From positions 25,909,135-25,973,134 of the forward strand of contig NC_030385.2 in assembly GCF_001625215.2 (NCBI RefSeq): a stretch of 64,000 bases of DNA. Reading direction: 5' to 3'. Under the pieces are notes generated by a model. That model saw nothing but the letters and a program-made list of their open reading frames with translations. It made no database searches and had not been told where the DNA came from. Source of the stretch: Daucus carota subsp. sativus. Its lineage: Eukaryota > Streptophyta > Magnoliopsida > Apiales > Apiaceae. Made by a program: the position numbers and the translations under genes. This document shows, piece after piece, positions 41,877-55,608 of this stretch; within the stretch, counting starts at the first letter, position 1, and each line of letters starts with the position of its first letter.

Positions 41877-43870
41877 TTGTACTATTAGGACATCCCCTGA
41901 TATCATACTGTTTTTTTTAAAAAAAAACCGTCATATCTTTTAACAAAACACAAATCCTCTTTTTGAACTCATAAATTATTTCAAAATTATGCATTTTGAA
42001 TATAAACCAAACTTTCTCAACCCCAAGTAAATTTGTTATAAATCAAGAAATTTATGATTCCTTGTCTCCAGGTTGAATAATTTTATCATACTTGTTTCAT
42101 AAATTTTAAGACACATATGCTAGAGATTATGTGTATATTTATTTGATTTGAACAACCACAAATCTATTTCGACAATCATACTGAAGAAGCATCGGCAAGA
42201 ATGACAAATAAAAATTTGCTGAAAAAATAAAAGTGAAAAATAAAGTGCAATTAATGAGATCTAGACATTTTAGGATGGGCATTACATATGTGGTGTTGAA
42301 GTAACTCATATAATATATGATTTTGATATATGGTTTTGTATATTCTTTATGTATTGCACAACATTTTTTTAATTACACCAAGATGATGAAGAACAACTGC
42401 TAATCAATCCAAATATGAGAAAATCTAAATACTAAAATTCCAGTGCCATCGCTCCCAGATTGAAGGCCGTAATGATTTACTGACCTTTTAATCATTCCAT
42501 TATTGATAACTTTAATGTCATGAATATGAAGATTGTGTGTAATTATATTTTGAACAAATTATATCATTGATCCAGCTCCAGAACCAATGAATTTGAGCTC
42601 CACGTCCATCAATAATTTTATTACTCGTCATGGTAAGTTCTTAGCTTAGTTCGATAATCATGACGAGTTTAAATACAAACTAAAGAAACTCATCTCAACT
42701 AAGTGTCAGGTTGGGGATTAACCATGTCACTGTGGGATGGATCAATAACTACATATATCTTGCCTCCTTTGTCACATGTGGTTTGGCGGCCGAACTACTA
42801 GCGTCATCCAATTTCTAATTCAATCTGAATCATATCTCCAACATTGATTATATGATTTATAGTTATTCATGAGTCAGTTTTATGTGATCCAATCTGGATC
42901 ATATCTCGAGCACTGGTCTGTGTGATTTTTTAGTTATTTATGAGTCAGCTCTATGTACAAGTGTAATCCTATTCTTATGTCATTTCTCTTTTATATTGCG
43001 CTTCATAAGAGGATTAGCTTACAATAAAGTTCATGTAAAAGAAAAGATGCAAAATAATAAAGTTGTTCCGCATATATTAAATTTTGAATTTTTAGTCGAC
43101 ACGTATAGAAGAAAAGATGCAAATGAGAGTAATGTTATACTTATCATAATTTTTATAGATTTGATTGTAGAGGATTTGATACATAATCAATAAGACATGT
43201 ATATTTTTTTTAACGAAACTAATAAATATGTATAATTAATAGTATTTTCTCTCTCTAGTACTGTCCTTTAATATAAATATAGTAATTTTTTATGTATATC
43301 TATTAATTAAATTAAAATATATTTTATTTGAATTTTAATAAACCAATAATTTTTATAATCTAAAAGATATCAATTAATTTAATACTTACGAAAATGGGGC
43401 AAAATTTTACTGCACAAGACAATGAAGTTTGTAATGAAAGATGTTACCCAAGCCTTATCACACACATTGCATATACGATGACAGGCACAGAAATAGCCAC
43501 ACACCCGGATATCTAACCATTTGTGAATTGTGATACTTGTTTTCATTTCCGGGTCCATCTTCAATTCCATTCTCTACAGCCACACCCTCTTTTTTTATTA
43601 GCCATCTTCAACAAGCTCAATTCCAGTTCTCTTAAAGGTAAGATTTTTTCAATGACTATGCACTCTTGATATCTAATCCTTAGTTGGGTTTGTGTTTATC
43701 GAACTTATGTTCTCATATATAGTGTTTGCAAGCTCAATTGTGTGTTACTATTCTTGGGTCGTTTACAGTTCTTGAAGTAAAGATATGATTTTTATTTGTC
43801 ATTAGGCTATGACATTGAAGTTCTGGCTTTGAATTGTTGAATTTAGTAGTGAGTTAAAGCTGGTGCTGGA
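41877..43870. other. Upstream region of the IF-2 gene
   Basis: AT-rich. 42828-42960 holds a diverged tandem repeat (period about 68 bp; ATCATATCTC and TATGAGTCAG recur). The likely leader of the IF-2 gene begins near 43570, with a possible 5'-UTR intron from GTAAGA at 43638 to TTTACAG at 43768. No other gene is seen. Confidence 0.45.
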
Positions 43871-46800
43871 ATGTTAACAAGTATAAATATGAATTCAATT
43901 GCTTCCCTGGTTAGTTTGGGGAGTGTTTGTAGTTGCTCTTCTGTCCAATTTGAGGGTTCCCTTTCGTCGGTTAGTCGAGTTTCTCTGTCTCAAAGTTTTG
44001 GTAGTTTTCGGAAAGTTAAGGTTGGGAGGAGATGGAGGTATGTGTCTGTATGTAAATACTCGATTACGACTGATTACATTGCTGATCAAGGGACCTCTGT
44101 ATCACTTGATTCGACATTTAAAGGCAGTAAGGAGGATGGGAGTGATCTTATTTTGAAGCCGTCACCTAGACCTGTGTTAAAACCTGGGCCTAAGGTTGAA
44201 CCCGTTTCGGGACTTAATTCTTTAAAGGGGGGTCCTTTGAAGCCAAGTGGGGATTCGGAAGATGAGAAGTTAAAGGTTGAGGAAGAGGAGAGGAATAAGG
44301 TGATTGAGTCATTGGGAGAGGTATTAGAAAAGGCTGAAAAATTAGAAACTCGTAAGAAGGTGATTACACCAGCTAGAAAGGCTCCAACATCCAGTACAGG
44401 CACTGACCAGAGAAATGGTGCAGCGGTTAATCCTGATGCACTTCGGAAGTCTAAGACTTTAAAAAGTGTGTGGCGAAAAGGAAACCCAGTTGCCTCCGTT
44501 CAAAAGGTAGTTAAAGAACAACCAAAGATTGTAAAGATTGATAAACAAATTCCAGATACAAATACAGTGATGAAAGTTGAGTCACCACCTGCTGCCCCTT
44601 TAAAACCACCTCAACCGCCTCAAAAAGTCCAGCCAATGCTGCAAATGAGACCTTCTGCTGCTCCAAAGCCAGTGATCAAGAGAGCTGTTATCCTGAAGGA
44701 TGTAGGTGCAGCAGCAAAGTCACCAGATGCTAGTGCAGCAACAAAGTCACCGGCTGTTGATGGAACTAACTCAGCTGTAAAGACGAAAGAACGCAAGCCA
44801 ATACTGATTGACAAGTTTGCATCCAAGAAGGCTGTGGTAGATCCTTCAATTGCACAGTCTGTTTTAGCAGCACCTTCCAAACCTGGGAAAGCACCTGCAC
44901 CTGGAAGGTACAAGGATGACTACCGTAGAAAAACTGGTGCAGGAGGATCACGTAGACGTATGGCTCAGGACGATATTCCTGATGAGGATGCATCAGAACT
45001 TAATGTTTCTATTCCTGGTACAGTTACAGCAAGGAAAGGAAGAAAATGGAGCAAGGCAAGTAGGAAAGCAGCTAGACTTCAGGCAGCTAGAGACGCCGAA
45101 CCAGTTAAAGCCGAAATTATGGAAGTGGATGAAGATGGTATGTTAACTGAGGATTTAGCCTTTAACTTGGCTGTTAGTGAAGGTGAAATTCTTGGGTTTC
45201 TGTACTCAAAGGGGATTAAACCTGATGGTGTGCAAACTCTTGATAAAGACATTGTGAAAATGGTGTGCAAAGAGTATGATGTGGAAGTGATTGATGCTGC
45301 TCCTTTTAGAGTGGAGGACATGGCAAAAAAGAAGGAAATTTTTGATGAAGAAGACTTGGACAAATTAGAAGATAGACCTCCGGTACTCACTATAATGGGC
45401 CATGTTGATCATGGAAAGGTAGAGATCTTGTCTTTCTTCAGTAAAAGACTTTAGGTTTGATTAATTCTAAATTAAGTGCTTTCTTAATACATCCAATTTT
45501 GTTCCTTTGCAGACTACTCTATTGGATCATATTCGAAAAACGAAGGTATATGTTGAAACTTTACAGGTCTAGGATCTAGATGTTTGTCATTAATGATTTT
45601 ACAGTTGCGTGTAGATCTACTAGACTGCCTTATAGATATCCATGCTCTTGTAGAAAAATAAGAAAAGAAAATAATAATGCTGCTACTGTTATGAGGGAAC
45701 TAAAAAAAAGTTTATAGAACATTTTACACATTACGAGCTGCCCAAATGTTAAATGTTTCGTAGTTGCCCATAAATTGGATATGAAATCATGACTGACATT
45801 TATAGGTTGCGGCATCTGAAGCTGGAGGGATTACCCAAGGAATTGGGGCTTATAAGGTTCAAGTACCTATTGACGGAAACTTGCGACCATGCGTTTTCCT
45901 TGATACTCCCGGACATGAGGTGTTTTGTTTTTTCTGTTTAATTCTCTGTTATTGACAACGATTCCTCTGTTTATCCTTTATATTTAAATGGTATCAATGT
46001 TCTTTTTGCTAGGCATTTGGGGCTATGAGAGCTCGTGGAGCAAGGGTAACAGACATTGCTATTATTGTGGTTGCAGCTGATGATGGAATACGTCCTCAAA
46101 CAAATGAGGCTATAGCTCATGCCAAAGCTGCTGGAGTGCCAATAGTGATTGCCATAAATAAGGTATCTTCGTTTGCGTATTACATGTCAGTATGTCACAG
46201 TTGGCTTTCTGTTCCCATCTTAAAGTTGCCCACGTTTTTAATACATCTCCTCTTTATCCCACTCCCCTCCAGATAGATAAAGACGGTGCTAATCCTGAGC
46301 GAGTGATGCAAGAGCTTTCTTCAATTGGTTTAATGCCAGAAGACTGGGGTGGTGACATCCCAATGGTCCAGGTCTGTGAATGCAACATGTTAATTAATAG
46401 TAAATTATCTAGTAACGTCACGTCATATCTTTTAATGCTTTTTTTCTTCTTTGGGGGGCTACTAACTTCAATAGATCAGTGCTCTTAAAGGAGAAAATGT
46501 GGATGACCTGTTGGAAACTGTCATGCTTGTTGCGGAGGTAGGTTACTTTGTCTTGTTCCCAAGCTATTTTAGATTTAATATGTACATATCGCGCAACAAA
46601 TCTTTTTTTTTCCCGCTAAAGATTGTGCTTTTTTTTTTTTACCTTCACTGGAAATTGGAAAGAAATGCATTTATTTGCTGGCTTATAGTGGTTCCAGTTT
46701 TCAGATATTTATCTAATCTAAAATCTGCTTTTTTATCATTTAGTTGCAAGAGTTGAAGGCTAATCCTCACAGAAATGCCAAAGGGACAGTCATCGAGGCC

Positions 46801-49800
46801 GGTCTTGATAAATCTACGGGACCAGTAGCTACATTCATTGTGCAGAATGGCACACTAAAAAAGGGGGATATAATAGTTTGTGGAGAAGCTTTTGGAAAGG
46901 TTGGTGAATATAAACAAGAAACCACAACATTATTCTTACAGAAACATATTGCCTTGTGTCACCTGGAGTAATAAAGTATTGTGGCTGCTTTTCATTATGT
47001 CTATCCTGAAGAAGTTTGTCGTTTTATATGCGTAGGCACGGGCTTTATTTGATGATGGTGGAAAGCGTGTTGATGAAGCTGGACCCTCATTACCAATTCA
47101 GGTTTTTAATTTGTATCCTCTATTTAAAATTTCTGAAAACAACAGATCTTTGATTATATGCACGTAAAACAAAAAGATGACTGAAATGAGCTAAGAATGG
47201 TTTTGTGTTCTGTTTATATGCACCTTTTATAAATTTAAGTTCCATTTCCATCCAAAAGGGCCATGTGAAGAGTGTTCACAACAAATGATTTTATATATGA
47301 TTGAAGCCTGTCCTTTCTAGAACGTTTATATATGTGAATTGACTTCTCTTACACCACTTGGTCTGCTATTGACATATTTCTCCAGGTTATCGGGTTGAAT
47401 AATGTTCCGGTTGCTGGTGATGAGTTTGAGGTTGTTAGCACCCTTGATATTGCACGGGAAAAGGCTGAGTCAAGAGCCGAATCATTACGAATTGAGCGCA
47501 TTTCAGCTAAAGCTGAAGATGGAAAGGTGACACTTTCGTCCTTTGCTTCGGCTGTTTCATCAAGAACGCATACTGGGTTAGATTTGCACCAACTGGTCAT
47601 CATAATGAAGGTTGACCTCCAGGTAAGCGTAACAATTATTTTATGGTGAAAGATTTGTTACATTTAGTTAGAGTGTGGGAAATAGCTTACATATTAATAC
47701 AAATGTAAAGATGGCGCAATTCATAATAAAATAGATATAAACTATATTTAGTTAAACTAATGGCGTGCTCACTGTTTAAAATCATTTTATTAAAAAAACA
47801 TGTGCGTAGTAAGAGTAACTTAAAATTTTTAATTTTGTACAAAATAGTAGCTTAAACAGTGTAAGTATTGCACTAGAAACTAGGACAACATAGTTTAATG
47901 ATAAATGTACTAATAAAGTCAGTTATCAAGTGTTAATATGATTTGCCAATTAGGGAATCTAATTACTTCATAGTTGTCCTGTTACGTGGAGTATTTGTAC
48001 CACTATTATAAAGTGTTTGTAAAGGTGATAAGGGTCACTACTTTAATGCAGCATGTGTTCTTATTTGCTTTTCGATAGTTGTTTTGGAAGTAAAAGGGTT
48101 GCAAAAATTTTAAATAAGTGTGCCATTTTTTTCCAGATCTACATGAAACTATTTAACTTTTAAGATGTCTGGGTAAAGATGTTATTCCTATCTATTGGCC
48201 TTTTTGTTGTAATAGACTTGACAGTTAATAGTACTGATGCAAATGATATATGTACTAAGTGGGCGTCGAAGGTGTGCATATTTGTATATTCTACTAAATG
48301 GAAGATGTCCTACAACTGTTATTGTTTATATAAAGTTCTAATTTAAATTGGATTCTGAATTATATTCATTGAAGAGCTATAAAATATAAATATACTTGTG
48401 CTTTAAATTATGTTTCGCATTTCATAACAAGTTAAGATGCATACATATATGTTTATATATTTGCATTAATGTGTTCAATACATTCCATATATGTCTATTT
48501 GATTTTAATGTTCAACTGTTGTAGGATATTTAATTTTTGTAGTATTTTTACTGACATTTGAGTTTGATTCATATTGTCTAGGGATCTATTGAGGCAATCA
48601 GACAAGCCCTACAGGTCCTTCCACAAGACAATGTCACTATGAAGTTCCTCTTGCAAGCAGCTGGAGATGTGACCAAGAGCGATGTTGATCTTGCAGTTGC
48701 CAGTAAAGCAATTATTTTTGGGTTTAATGTCAAGGCACCTGGTTCTGTTAAGAGCTATGCTGACAATAAAGGAGTTGAAATTCGACTGTACAAAGTTATT
48801 TATGAACTTATTGATGACGTGAGGACTGCTATGGAGGGCCTCTTGGAGACTGTTGAGGTATATTCAAATTATCAACTTAATTGTCTGTAGTTGTCTTCTG
48901 AAGTTTATATCACTCCGGTGCGCAGTATATATTAAAATAGATAGCCTACAGTATGCTTAAACTAGTGAAATGAAAAGCAGCCTAGGCACTTAAACATTAA
49001 GATAAGTGTACTGCCTTACTTAGTGCCCAAATATAATATCTAAATAGATGTGCTTGTTTCTTGTCATGACATTTTGTACCTTGGCAGGATCAAATACCAA
49101 TTGGTTCAGTAGAAGTACGAGCTGTATTCAGCAGTGGCAGTGGTCGTATTGCCGGATGTATGGTAACAGAAGGAAAAGTAGTAAAGGATTGCGGAATTCG
49201 AGTTCTTAGAAAGGGTAGAACAGTTTATGTTGGTGTTCTCAATTCTTTGAGACGGATTAAAGAGGCTGTAAAAGAGGTAAGCATATAAAAGCCTTTATTT
49301 CCTAATTTTAGGTTCTTTTTTGGCTATATTAGATTTAATTTTTTCCCCCTTCGAAAAATAAATTTGATATCGTGTGGACCGATGGCCCACATATCAGATA
49401 TTAAACTGGTAAGAACAAATTTTAGGTTTGCTTCTTCCTTTTAAACTTCTGAGCATGATTTTATGACAAACAAGGGTCGGTTTTTCTTCAATGTTGGAAT
49501 TGCAAATAAATATAAAATTTAGTCGTATTGGCCTTCATTGCAATATTTCTTCAATCCATAGATTTTTGTGGTCCATCTTTGAGCCTTAAGCTTGATGTGG
49601 CGTTTAGCAACAGTTAGGAGAAGTCCAATTGCTGATATTCTTACTTATTTCTATCCGTAGTTTTAAACATTGTCTGGATTATTCTGTACTGCAATATCGG
49701 TATTTCCATCTAATATGTCCTATGAACTATTAAACTAATTTTGTCAATTAACCCTTTTAAAAAGCAGTTAATAGTACTGATGTTAACATACATGGTAGGC

Positions 49801-50261
49801 TCCGCACTTCTTCATTGGTAACCTTAGCATATACCAGTATTGTTGAACATTAAAATAGGTTTACGCCTCTGCCAGTTATTCTGTTAAAAATAAAACCGAT
49901 GCTTTATATCATTTCTGCAATGCCTTTCTTTCATAGGTTGTGAACCCCTTCATTGCATTTAATCTACAACCTCTAATATTATCTTGGTCATCATTTATTA
50001 AAGTAAAATTCGAATGTTCAATCTAATGTAAAATACATGAATATCTTAGCCTTTCGGGTTTAAGTTTTAAATAGTACTATCTATGGCCAACATGGACAGG
50101 TAAGTGCTGGGTTAGAATGTGGAATTGGGATTGATGACTTCAACGACTGGGAGGCTGGAGACACTTTGGAGGCTTTCAACACAGTGCAGAAGAACCGAAC
50201 ACTCGAAGAGGCATCAGCATCAATGGTAGCAGCGCTTGAAGAAGTGGGAATTGAGAGATAA
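43871..50261 (+). CDS. FUG1: Plastid translation initiation factor IF-2 (FUG1 type)
   Basis: Twelve exons: 43871-45418, 45513-45545, 45806-45919, 46013-46162, 46273-46371, 46475-46537, 46744-46899, 47036-47101, 47386-47622, 48582-48857, 49088-49276 and 50100-50261. All introns are GT/AG and phase 0, for 1,030 residues, close to the Arabidopsis protein. A Ser-rich transit peptide covers roughly the first 50 residues, followed by a basic Pro/Lys-rich region and an IF2_N domain at about 412-470. The GTPase domain has GHVDHGKT (510-517), DTPGH (560-564), NKID (614-617) and SAL (650-652), followed by the EF-Tu-like domain II and the IF-2 C-terminal domains. IF-2 brings initiator tRNA to the small plastid ribosomal subunit. 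Another ATG at 43889 could be used. The gene converges with ERO1. Confidence 0.96.
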
Positions 50262-51119
50262 CATAAAAATACAATATAATACTTTGCTTCCTGCATCATG
50301 AGGTTTCAGACTCACACCTGATAGACCAGGAAAATTGACTCCCAGCAGTTTGACAAGATCCAGCATGTGCGATTTTAACAAGCTTGATGAATCCCACCAG
50401 CTCCATGCACGGATGAAGAAGATAGAAGCTTTTGCAGAGGGTACATTGTTGTATGCTGAAAAAACTGTAAATAGTGATATATGTTAGATCCTAGCTCCTT
50501 TTTGTAAAGAAACACGGGGTGCACAATTTACAGTAACATACAAGCTGTTACATACAATCCGTTACAGGGCACATGCTTCTGTCATAAAGGATCATTGTCA
50601 GTAAAAAAACTGACCATTTGATATCTTTTTCTTTTTAGTTTTTAACCTTTCTGAGCATGATGATGCTCTGAACATGCTGATACAGAGTCTTGCAAAGTCT
50701 TGTAAATTTGGTATTTGGATACAAATGCTGAGGTTTTTCAACTGGCACATAATGTTTTCTTAAGGTGGCAATGTAAATAAAAGGCTTGAAAGTTGATTAC
50801 CTTCATATTTTTTCTTTGCTAAAGGTCCAAATTCCAGGATGCAGTTCTTGTTCAATCTCAAGCAAGTATTTCATTCACAAAAATTAACATCTATCATGAT
50901 AAATAATGTTTATATGTACAATTCTGGCAGATCACATTCTCCTTTTGCAATTTACAAACAGAAATGCCTACTAATGTTGAAGTTAATATTATCTGATAAA
51001 AAAAAAAATCCTCCTCCTAACAGGCTTGTTCTTCTGATAATTTATTTATCCTCTGACATGCTAATATACATTGTGGTTTTCTATGCAAAAATTTGTAAAA
51101 AGCTCTGGAGGTTTCTCAG
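50262..51119. other. Convergent 3' regions of IF-2 and ERO1 genes
   Basis: Holds the 3' UTR of the IF-2 gene, with a canonical AATAAA at 50776-50781 about 515 bp after the stop, and the 3' end of ERO1 read from the other side. The plus-strand open frame 50839-51375 runs antisense into ERO1 exon 9 and has no domain. Confidence 0.55.
50776..50781 (+). terminator. Poly(A) signal of the IF-2 gene
   Basis: AATAAA within TGTAAATAAAAGGC, about 515 bp downstream of the stop codon at 50261. Plant poly(A) signals are loose, so other sites may also be used. Confidence 0.4.
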
Positions 51120-54100
51120 CTACATCTGTGACCTGTACCCAAAATTGATGACTGTTTTCCATAATTCTTGCCATAACTTGATGTTTTGCTTGGGGGGTTC
51201 TATAGGTATCCCATTCATTAGTCTTTCAACAGAGGATGCCTTCTCATTGACAATCCTGATTGATTCGGATAGTTTATTGAGAAGATTTACTAGCGCAATC
51301 ACCTCATTTCTGTGTAACTGCAGCTGCAATAATAATCACACAAGAAACCGAGAATCAATCAGAGTTTCAGCTTGAAAATTTTTGAAAAATAAAAAACTTT
51401 GTAAAAGGAACAGGTGCAGGAGCTTACTGGTTGGCCCTGGTTGTGCATATCATCAACTGAGAAAAGGATGTTCAATGCTGCTCCTAGGCCAAAAACCTGC
51501 AGCTTTCCCCAAAGGCGACACTTCTCACATCCTACACAGTCCATTAGGGAACTGCATCATAAAAGTAAACAAAATATGTACAGTAAGTTTTAACCAACAA
51601 GAGCTCCTCTGAGAACTTGATTCGAGGACTATATATTCACACACTTGACTAAATATAATATCTACTGATGCTAGTTTTTTTTTTGACAAATATGGCTTAT
51701 AGCCTTACAAATGAATATTTGTTCTAAGAAATTCTCTGGGTGAGCCAGAGTCGAACGCAAGACCTGGGACGATAGAGGATAAATTCTTAACCACTAGAAA
51801 TCAGATTTTTTAAGTTACCTACTTTATTTGTAGCAAAATATCATTAATTCACATAATATTGATAAGTGTTTTGAAGGGAAAAGTTCTTAGAGACCTAATG
51901 TTTCGAAATTGCTTTTGAATTTGCTGCTTCAGTTCCGGCCCATTTTTGCCTTGCCACAATTTAGCCTCGTCAAATGGAAGTGGGCATGCATCTTGCAGTT
52001 CTGGGTTCTCTAATAGCTGCTGCATCAAGGACTGCGCTTCTAAATCCTCGGCATGATCTCCTGAGTCATACTCAGCCTGCTGCAAGTAATCTGACGCCTG
52101 TAAAACATATCAAGAACAAACAAGTTGTTTTAACAAAAACTTCATCACATAGACATATCTTGTTAAAAATTACCGAAGGCAGCGGTCCTTACTTTAGTCA
52201 GAGCTCTGAGGACGAACAGATAAGTGAAATACAGATTTTTGACACGGTCAGGGTATCTTAGTACACGATCATACATCAGCTGAAGATTTTCACCCCACTG
52301 AAATATCCATAAAAGAAGATTCGCAGTTTAGAATACATGAGCCTAGGGATCATATCAATTTGTGATCTGACTTGGGCCAAATTTTCAAAAATATTCCTCA
52401 GAAATCAGAATGCAAGCAAGCTAAACTTCTTTTATATCATACTATATCAAAGTTCGAAATCAAGGAAGAAAATTCACATTTACACAGTCTTCTCTACCAG
52501 TAACCAACTGATTTCACTACTGGCGGACCCAGAAATTTATTATAGTGGGTTCCTAATATAAATGTCAAAATAAAACGACGTAATAATGATCCTTAAAAAA
52601 AAAAGAAACAACGTAATAATGATTGTAAATAGTACAAAATACATTAACATGAGAAATATTTTTTAAATTAATCTAGTTGTGGAATAAATTGATTCATCAA
52701 TGACCAAGACGTAAGGTAGTTGGGCAGAGCCGCAGAGGAGATCGAGAAGGTCTCTGAGACAATGAGTTGAGAATTTGAGACAGATTGAATTATGTTGGAA
52801 CGTGTCCTTTACTTTTTTACTCATATCGAATTGGGTAAGTGATTAAATGGGTTCCTTGTTAAAATTTCTATGAGTTCCAGAACAACATTTATTACAAGTT
52901 ATTCTTTAAGCCCAGGCCCAAGTGGGTTCCTGGGCACCCTCTTAACTCTACGTGCGTCCGCCCCAGAGTCACTACCTGATCTTGCAAAGGAGAATTAAAG
53001 TTCTAAATATGGAATGTAAAGAGTTTAGCATTTAGAACAAGAAAAAACGAACCTGGTTAGTTTTTACATCAAGGAGATAATCAGCTGCTATATGAATCGA
53101 TATTGAGGAGTGAAGACCAGATATCAACTTGTACAATACTTTTTCTTCCTGGCAACTTTCTCCAGATGAATCTACAGGAATAAATTAAGTTATACTATAT
53201 ATATCATAGTTCGAACAATTTTAACTAGCTTAAAATAAGAAGATACAACCATATATAGGTTGACAATTATTCCCTCGCCACCAGTTTTCTGTTCTGAGTG
53301 AGGAGGTGAGAGAGCTGTGGCGTTGAGGGTTATAAAGAGTAAGTTTAGGTACTAAAATCAAGTTAAATATCTTATGAAGAAAAGTTCTCCAAATATGTTT
53401 CTTATGTGAATATTCAGCCAATCGGTTATGCACAGGAGCAATAACTCACATTTTGGAGAACTATCCAAATATATGGCATCCCATATTCTTCTAGCCGATG
53501 CCCCAGTGTAACCGGTGTAACGTTCAGGATTTAGTTGCAGATTGACGTATGTCATCTCATCTGTAGGTAAAGATTATTAGTCTTCATTTTGCAATCCAAG
53601 TAGAATTTGTGACAGAAATCAAATATAGCTTGTATGAACAATCATGAATTATACAATGAAAAGTAAATGGATATGGCTAAGCTGGATTTTTTTGACTCTC
53701 TTGAAGTTTGTCAAGAACGAATCAGGCACTTTTGAGTTATTGTTATAGATGTATGAACTATAAATCAAATTAATATTTCACATTCATTCTGCTAAAGAGA
53801 CAGAAGCCAACATAAAGATTTAATGGGACTTCATACACGGTAACAGCATCCAAGGCACATTGTTGAAAGAAAAGAATTTACCATTGTCAGTCTCATCATC
53901 ATTTGTCCATGGGTTGTCAACTGCGATCCAGCCTCTGAAGGTCTTGGTGGCCAGTGTTCGGTCAACAGTATCCTGGGGATCTCCCCTTTGACATATTAGT
54001 GGATTAGATGAAATACTTCCGTGTGGTGGCTTCTTAAATGATTCTGGAAATTCATTATCAGGGCATTCACATACACTGCAATCTCGCAACATGCACATAC

Positions 54101-55608
54101 CATCATCAAGCCAGAAGGGGCAGTCGCACCAAAGCTTGACCTGAGGATTGGAAGTTGGAACCAAGTTAGAGATAATCACACTGCAATTGTTCCACAATAT
54201 ACTGCAATATGTTACTCATACGAGGTACTTATCAATTTAAGAAACCGCACATGAAGTAAAGGCTTTCACTGCCCTCAAATGACATACTCGGTATATGTAA
54301 GCACTAGATGTTATATCAATACAGTTATATTTTCAAAAAGTTTTGAAGTGGACCAGAAGTGGGGTTGCATTGCAACATAAGAGACCCTTTCAAGTCTGAA
54401 AATATTCATGGCGAAAAAATTGCACACACTTTATAATTTATTGACACTCAGGTGAATGATTCAACTAATCTCTGCGGTCAAACTAACTTCCCTAGAGAAT
54501 TAGCACAAGCAAATTAAAGACCCCACAAGTTTATAATAGGCATTAAGAACCTGCAGTTCTTAATAGAAGTATCTTACGAAATTAAAGACATTTGTAAAAT
54601 TAAGAACTTTAAATATATATATATATTGCTCCCAAACATTGAACTAGTTAAAGGTACAGCTGATGGAAGACCTTAAAGTATCTGAAGAATGAAGTTTTCA
54701 CTAGCTGCTGCAATATAGGATTCAACACTGCTACATTAATACGATTTACTGTCTCGTAATCACAACAAGAATCCTCAATTATTCCTGATAATTCACCAGA
54801 ATCCTGCAGAAAGCACACAGAAATACCAAATGAGAACACTTCTTTTTAATTCTTGGTACGTAAATAGGAATTAAGCATGAAGTAACAGGGTGTGTTAAAT
54901 TGCAACTAAAACTCATTAATAATCGCACTCTAAAACCTTAAGATGTTAGGAGGTCACCCAACTCAACTCATACGAGGAGTGGACAATCAAACAAACAATT
55001 AAATATTAAAATTTAAACATTTGGCGTATTATGATAAGTAACTAACTCTAGCGAAACTTTATAGTGTCAGAAGGATGTCATAATTAAATTATGTAGTGTA
55101 TATTCAACAATTGACCTTGTTAAGTAAAAAGTGGTTTTGTTGGATGAATATCCAGCGGTTAAGATTATAACATCATTTTTTAACACGTTCACCTCTACTT
55201 AGTCCGTGATTAAAAAAAACCGGACATATTAAAAAATTTATAATCCTAACCGCTAAATATTCGTCCAACAGCCGAAAACATTAAGTCTGTTAAAAGATAC
55301 CCAACAATCAACAATCAATTGTTGGGGAGCAAGAACTTTAAAAATAAGCACACACGACAAACATACAATATTCCTAAAAACAGAGGAAGAGAAAGATGAC
55401 AGATCAAACAAAGTGGTACCTTTGAACACCTACAAATCTTGTGATGATCGAGGAACAGAGAGAAGTTCGGGGAATGCTTAGAAGCAAGAGCCACAGCTAA
55501 TAAAACAGCAATCACCATTGTTCCGATCCCTGTATTTAATCTCCATCCCCAAGGCTTTTTGTTCTTCCTATGGCTATTCATATTTTCATCTCCATTAGCT
55601 TCCACCAT
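51120..55608 (-). CDS. ERO1: Endoplasmic reticulum oxidoreductin 1
   Basis: Nine exons on the minus strand: 55420-55608, 54672-54803, 53882-54140, 53450-53560, 53053-53171, 52193-52297, 51895-52097, 51428-51551 and 51120-51323. Phases fit throughout, for 481 residues, close to the usual plant length. A membrane anchor lies at about residues 30-42 ([13 protein letters not shown]). The outer shuttle cysteines are C123 and C128 (MCMLRDC) and the inner active site is CVGCEKC at 378-384, next to the [13 protein letters not shown] and [19 protein letters not shown] are further family marks. ERO1 oxidises protein disulfide isomerase and passes electrons to oxygen, allowing disulfide formation in the ER lumen. 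Introns hold a SINE (51675-51805) and a non-autonomous element (52521-52968). The exact acceptor of exon 9 is ambiguous because CTGCAG follows CAG. Confidence 0.95.
51675..51805 (-). mobile_element. SINE in an ERO1 intron
   Basis: On the minus strand an A-box-like TAGTGGTTAAGAA is followed by a B-box-like GCGTTCGACTCTGGC. The body ends AAGCCATATTTGTC and then 10 A. A tRNA-like head with polymerase III boxes plus an A tail defines a SINE. A second, decayed copy lies at 60055-60160. It sits between ERO1 exons 7 and 8, in the same orientation as the gene. Confidence 0.65.
52521..52968. mobile_element. Non-autonomous DNA element in an ERO1 intron
   Basis: Ends TGGCGGACCCAGAA at the left and, in reverse, CTGGGGCGGACGCACG at the right, flanked by TCACTAC at 52514-52520 and 52969-52975. 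GGCGGA-type ends with a 7-8-bp duplication fit hAT elements. The interior has TGGGTTCCT motifs near both ends. It lies between exons 5 and 6. Confidence 0.6.

Noticed and set aside
43379-43570. Minus-strand frame in the IF-2 upstream region
   Set aside because: Divergent to the gene, no domain; probably promoter DNA.
50839-51375. 178-codon plus-strand frame
   Set aside because: No ATG-proximal coding signal; it runs antisense through ERO1 exon 9.
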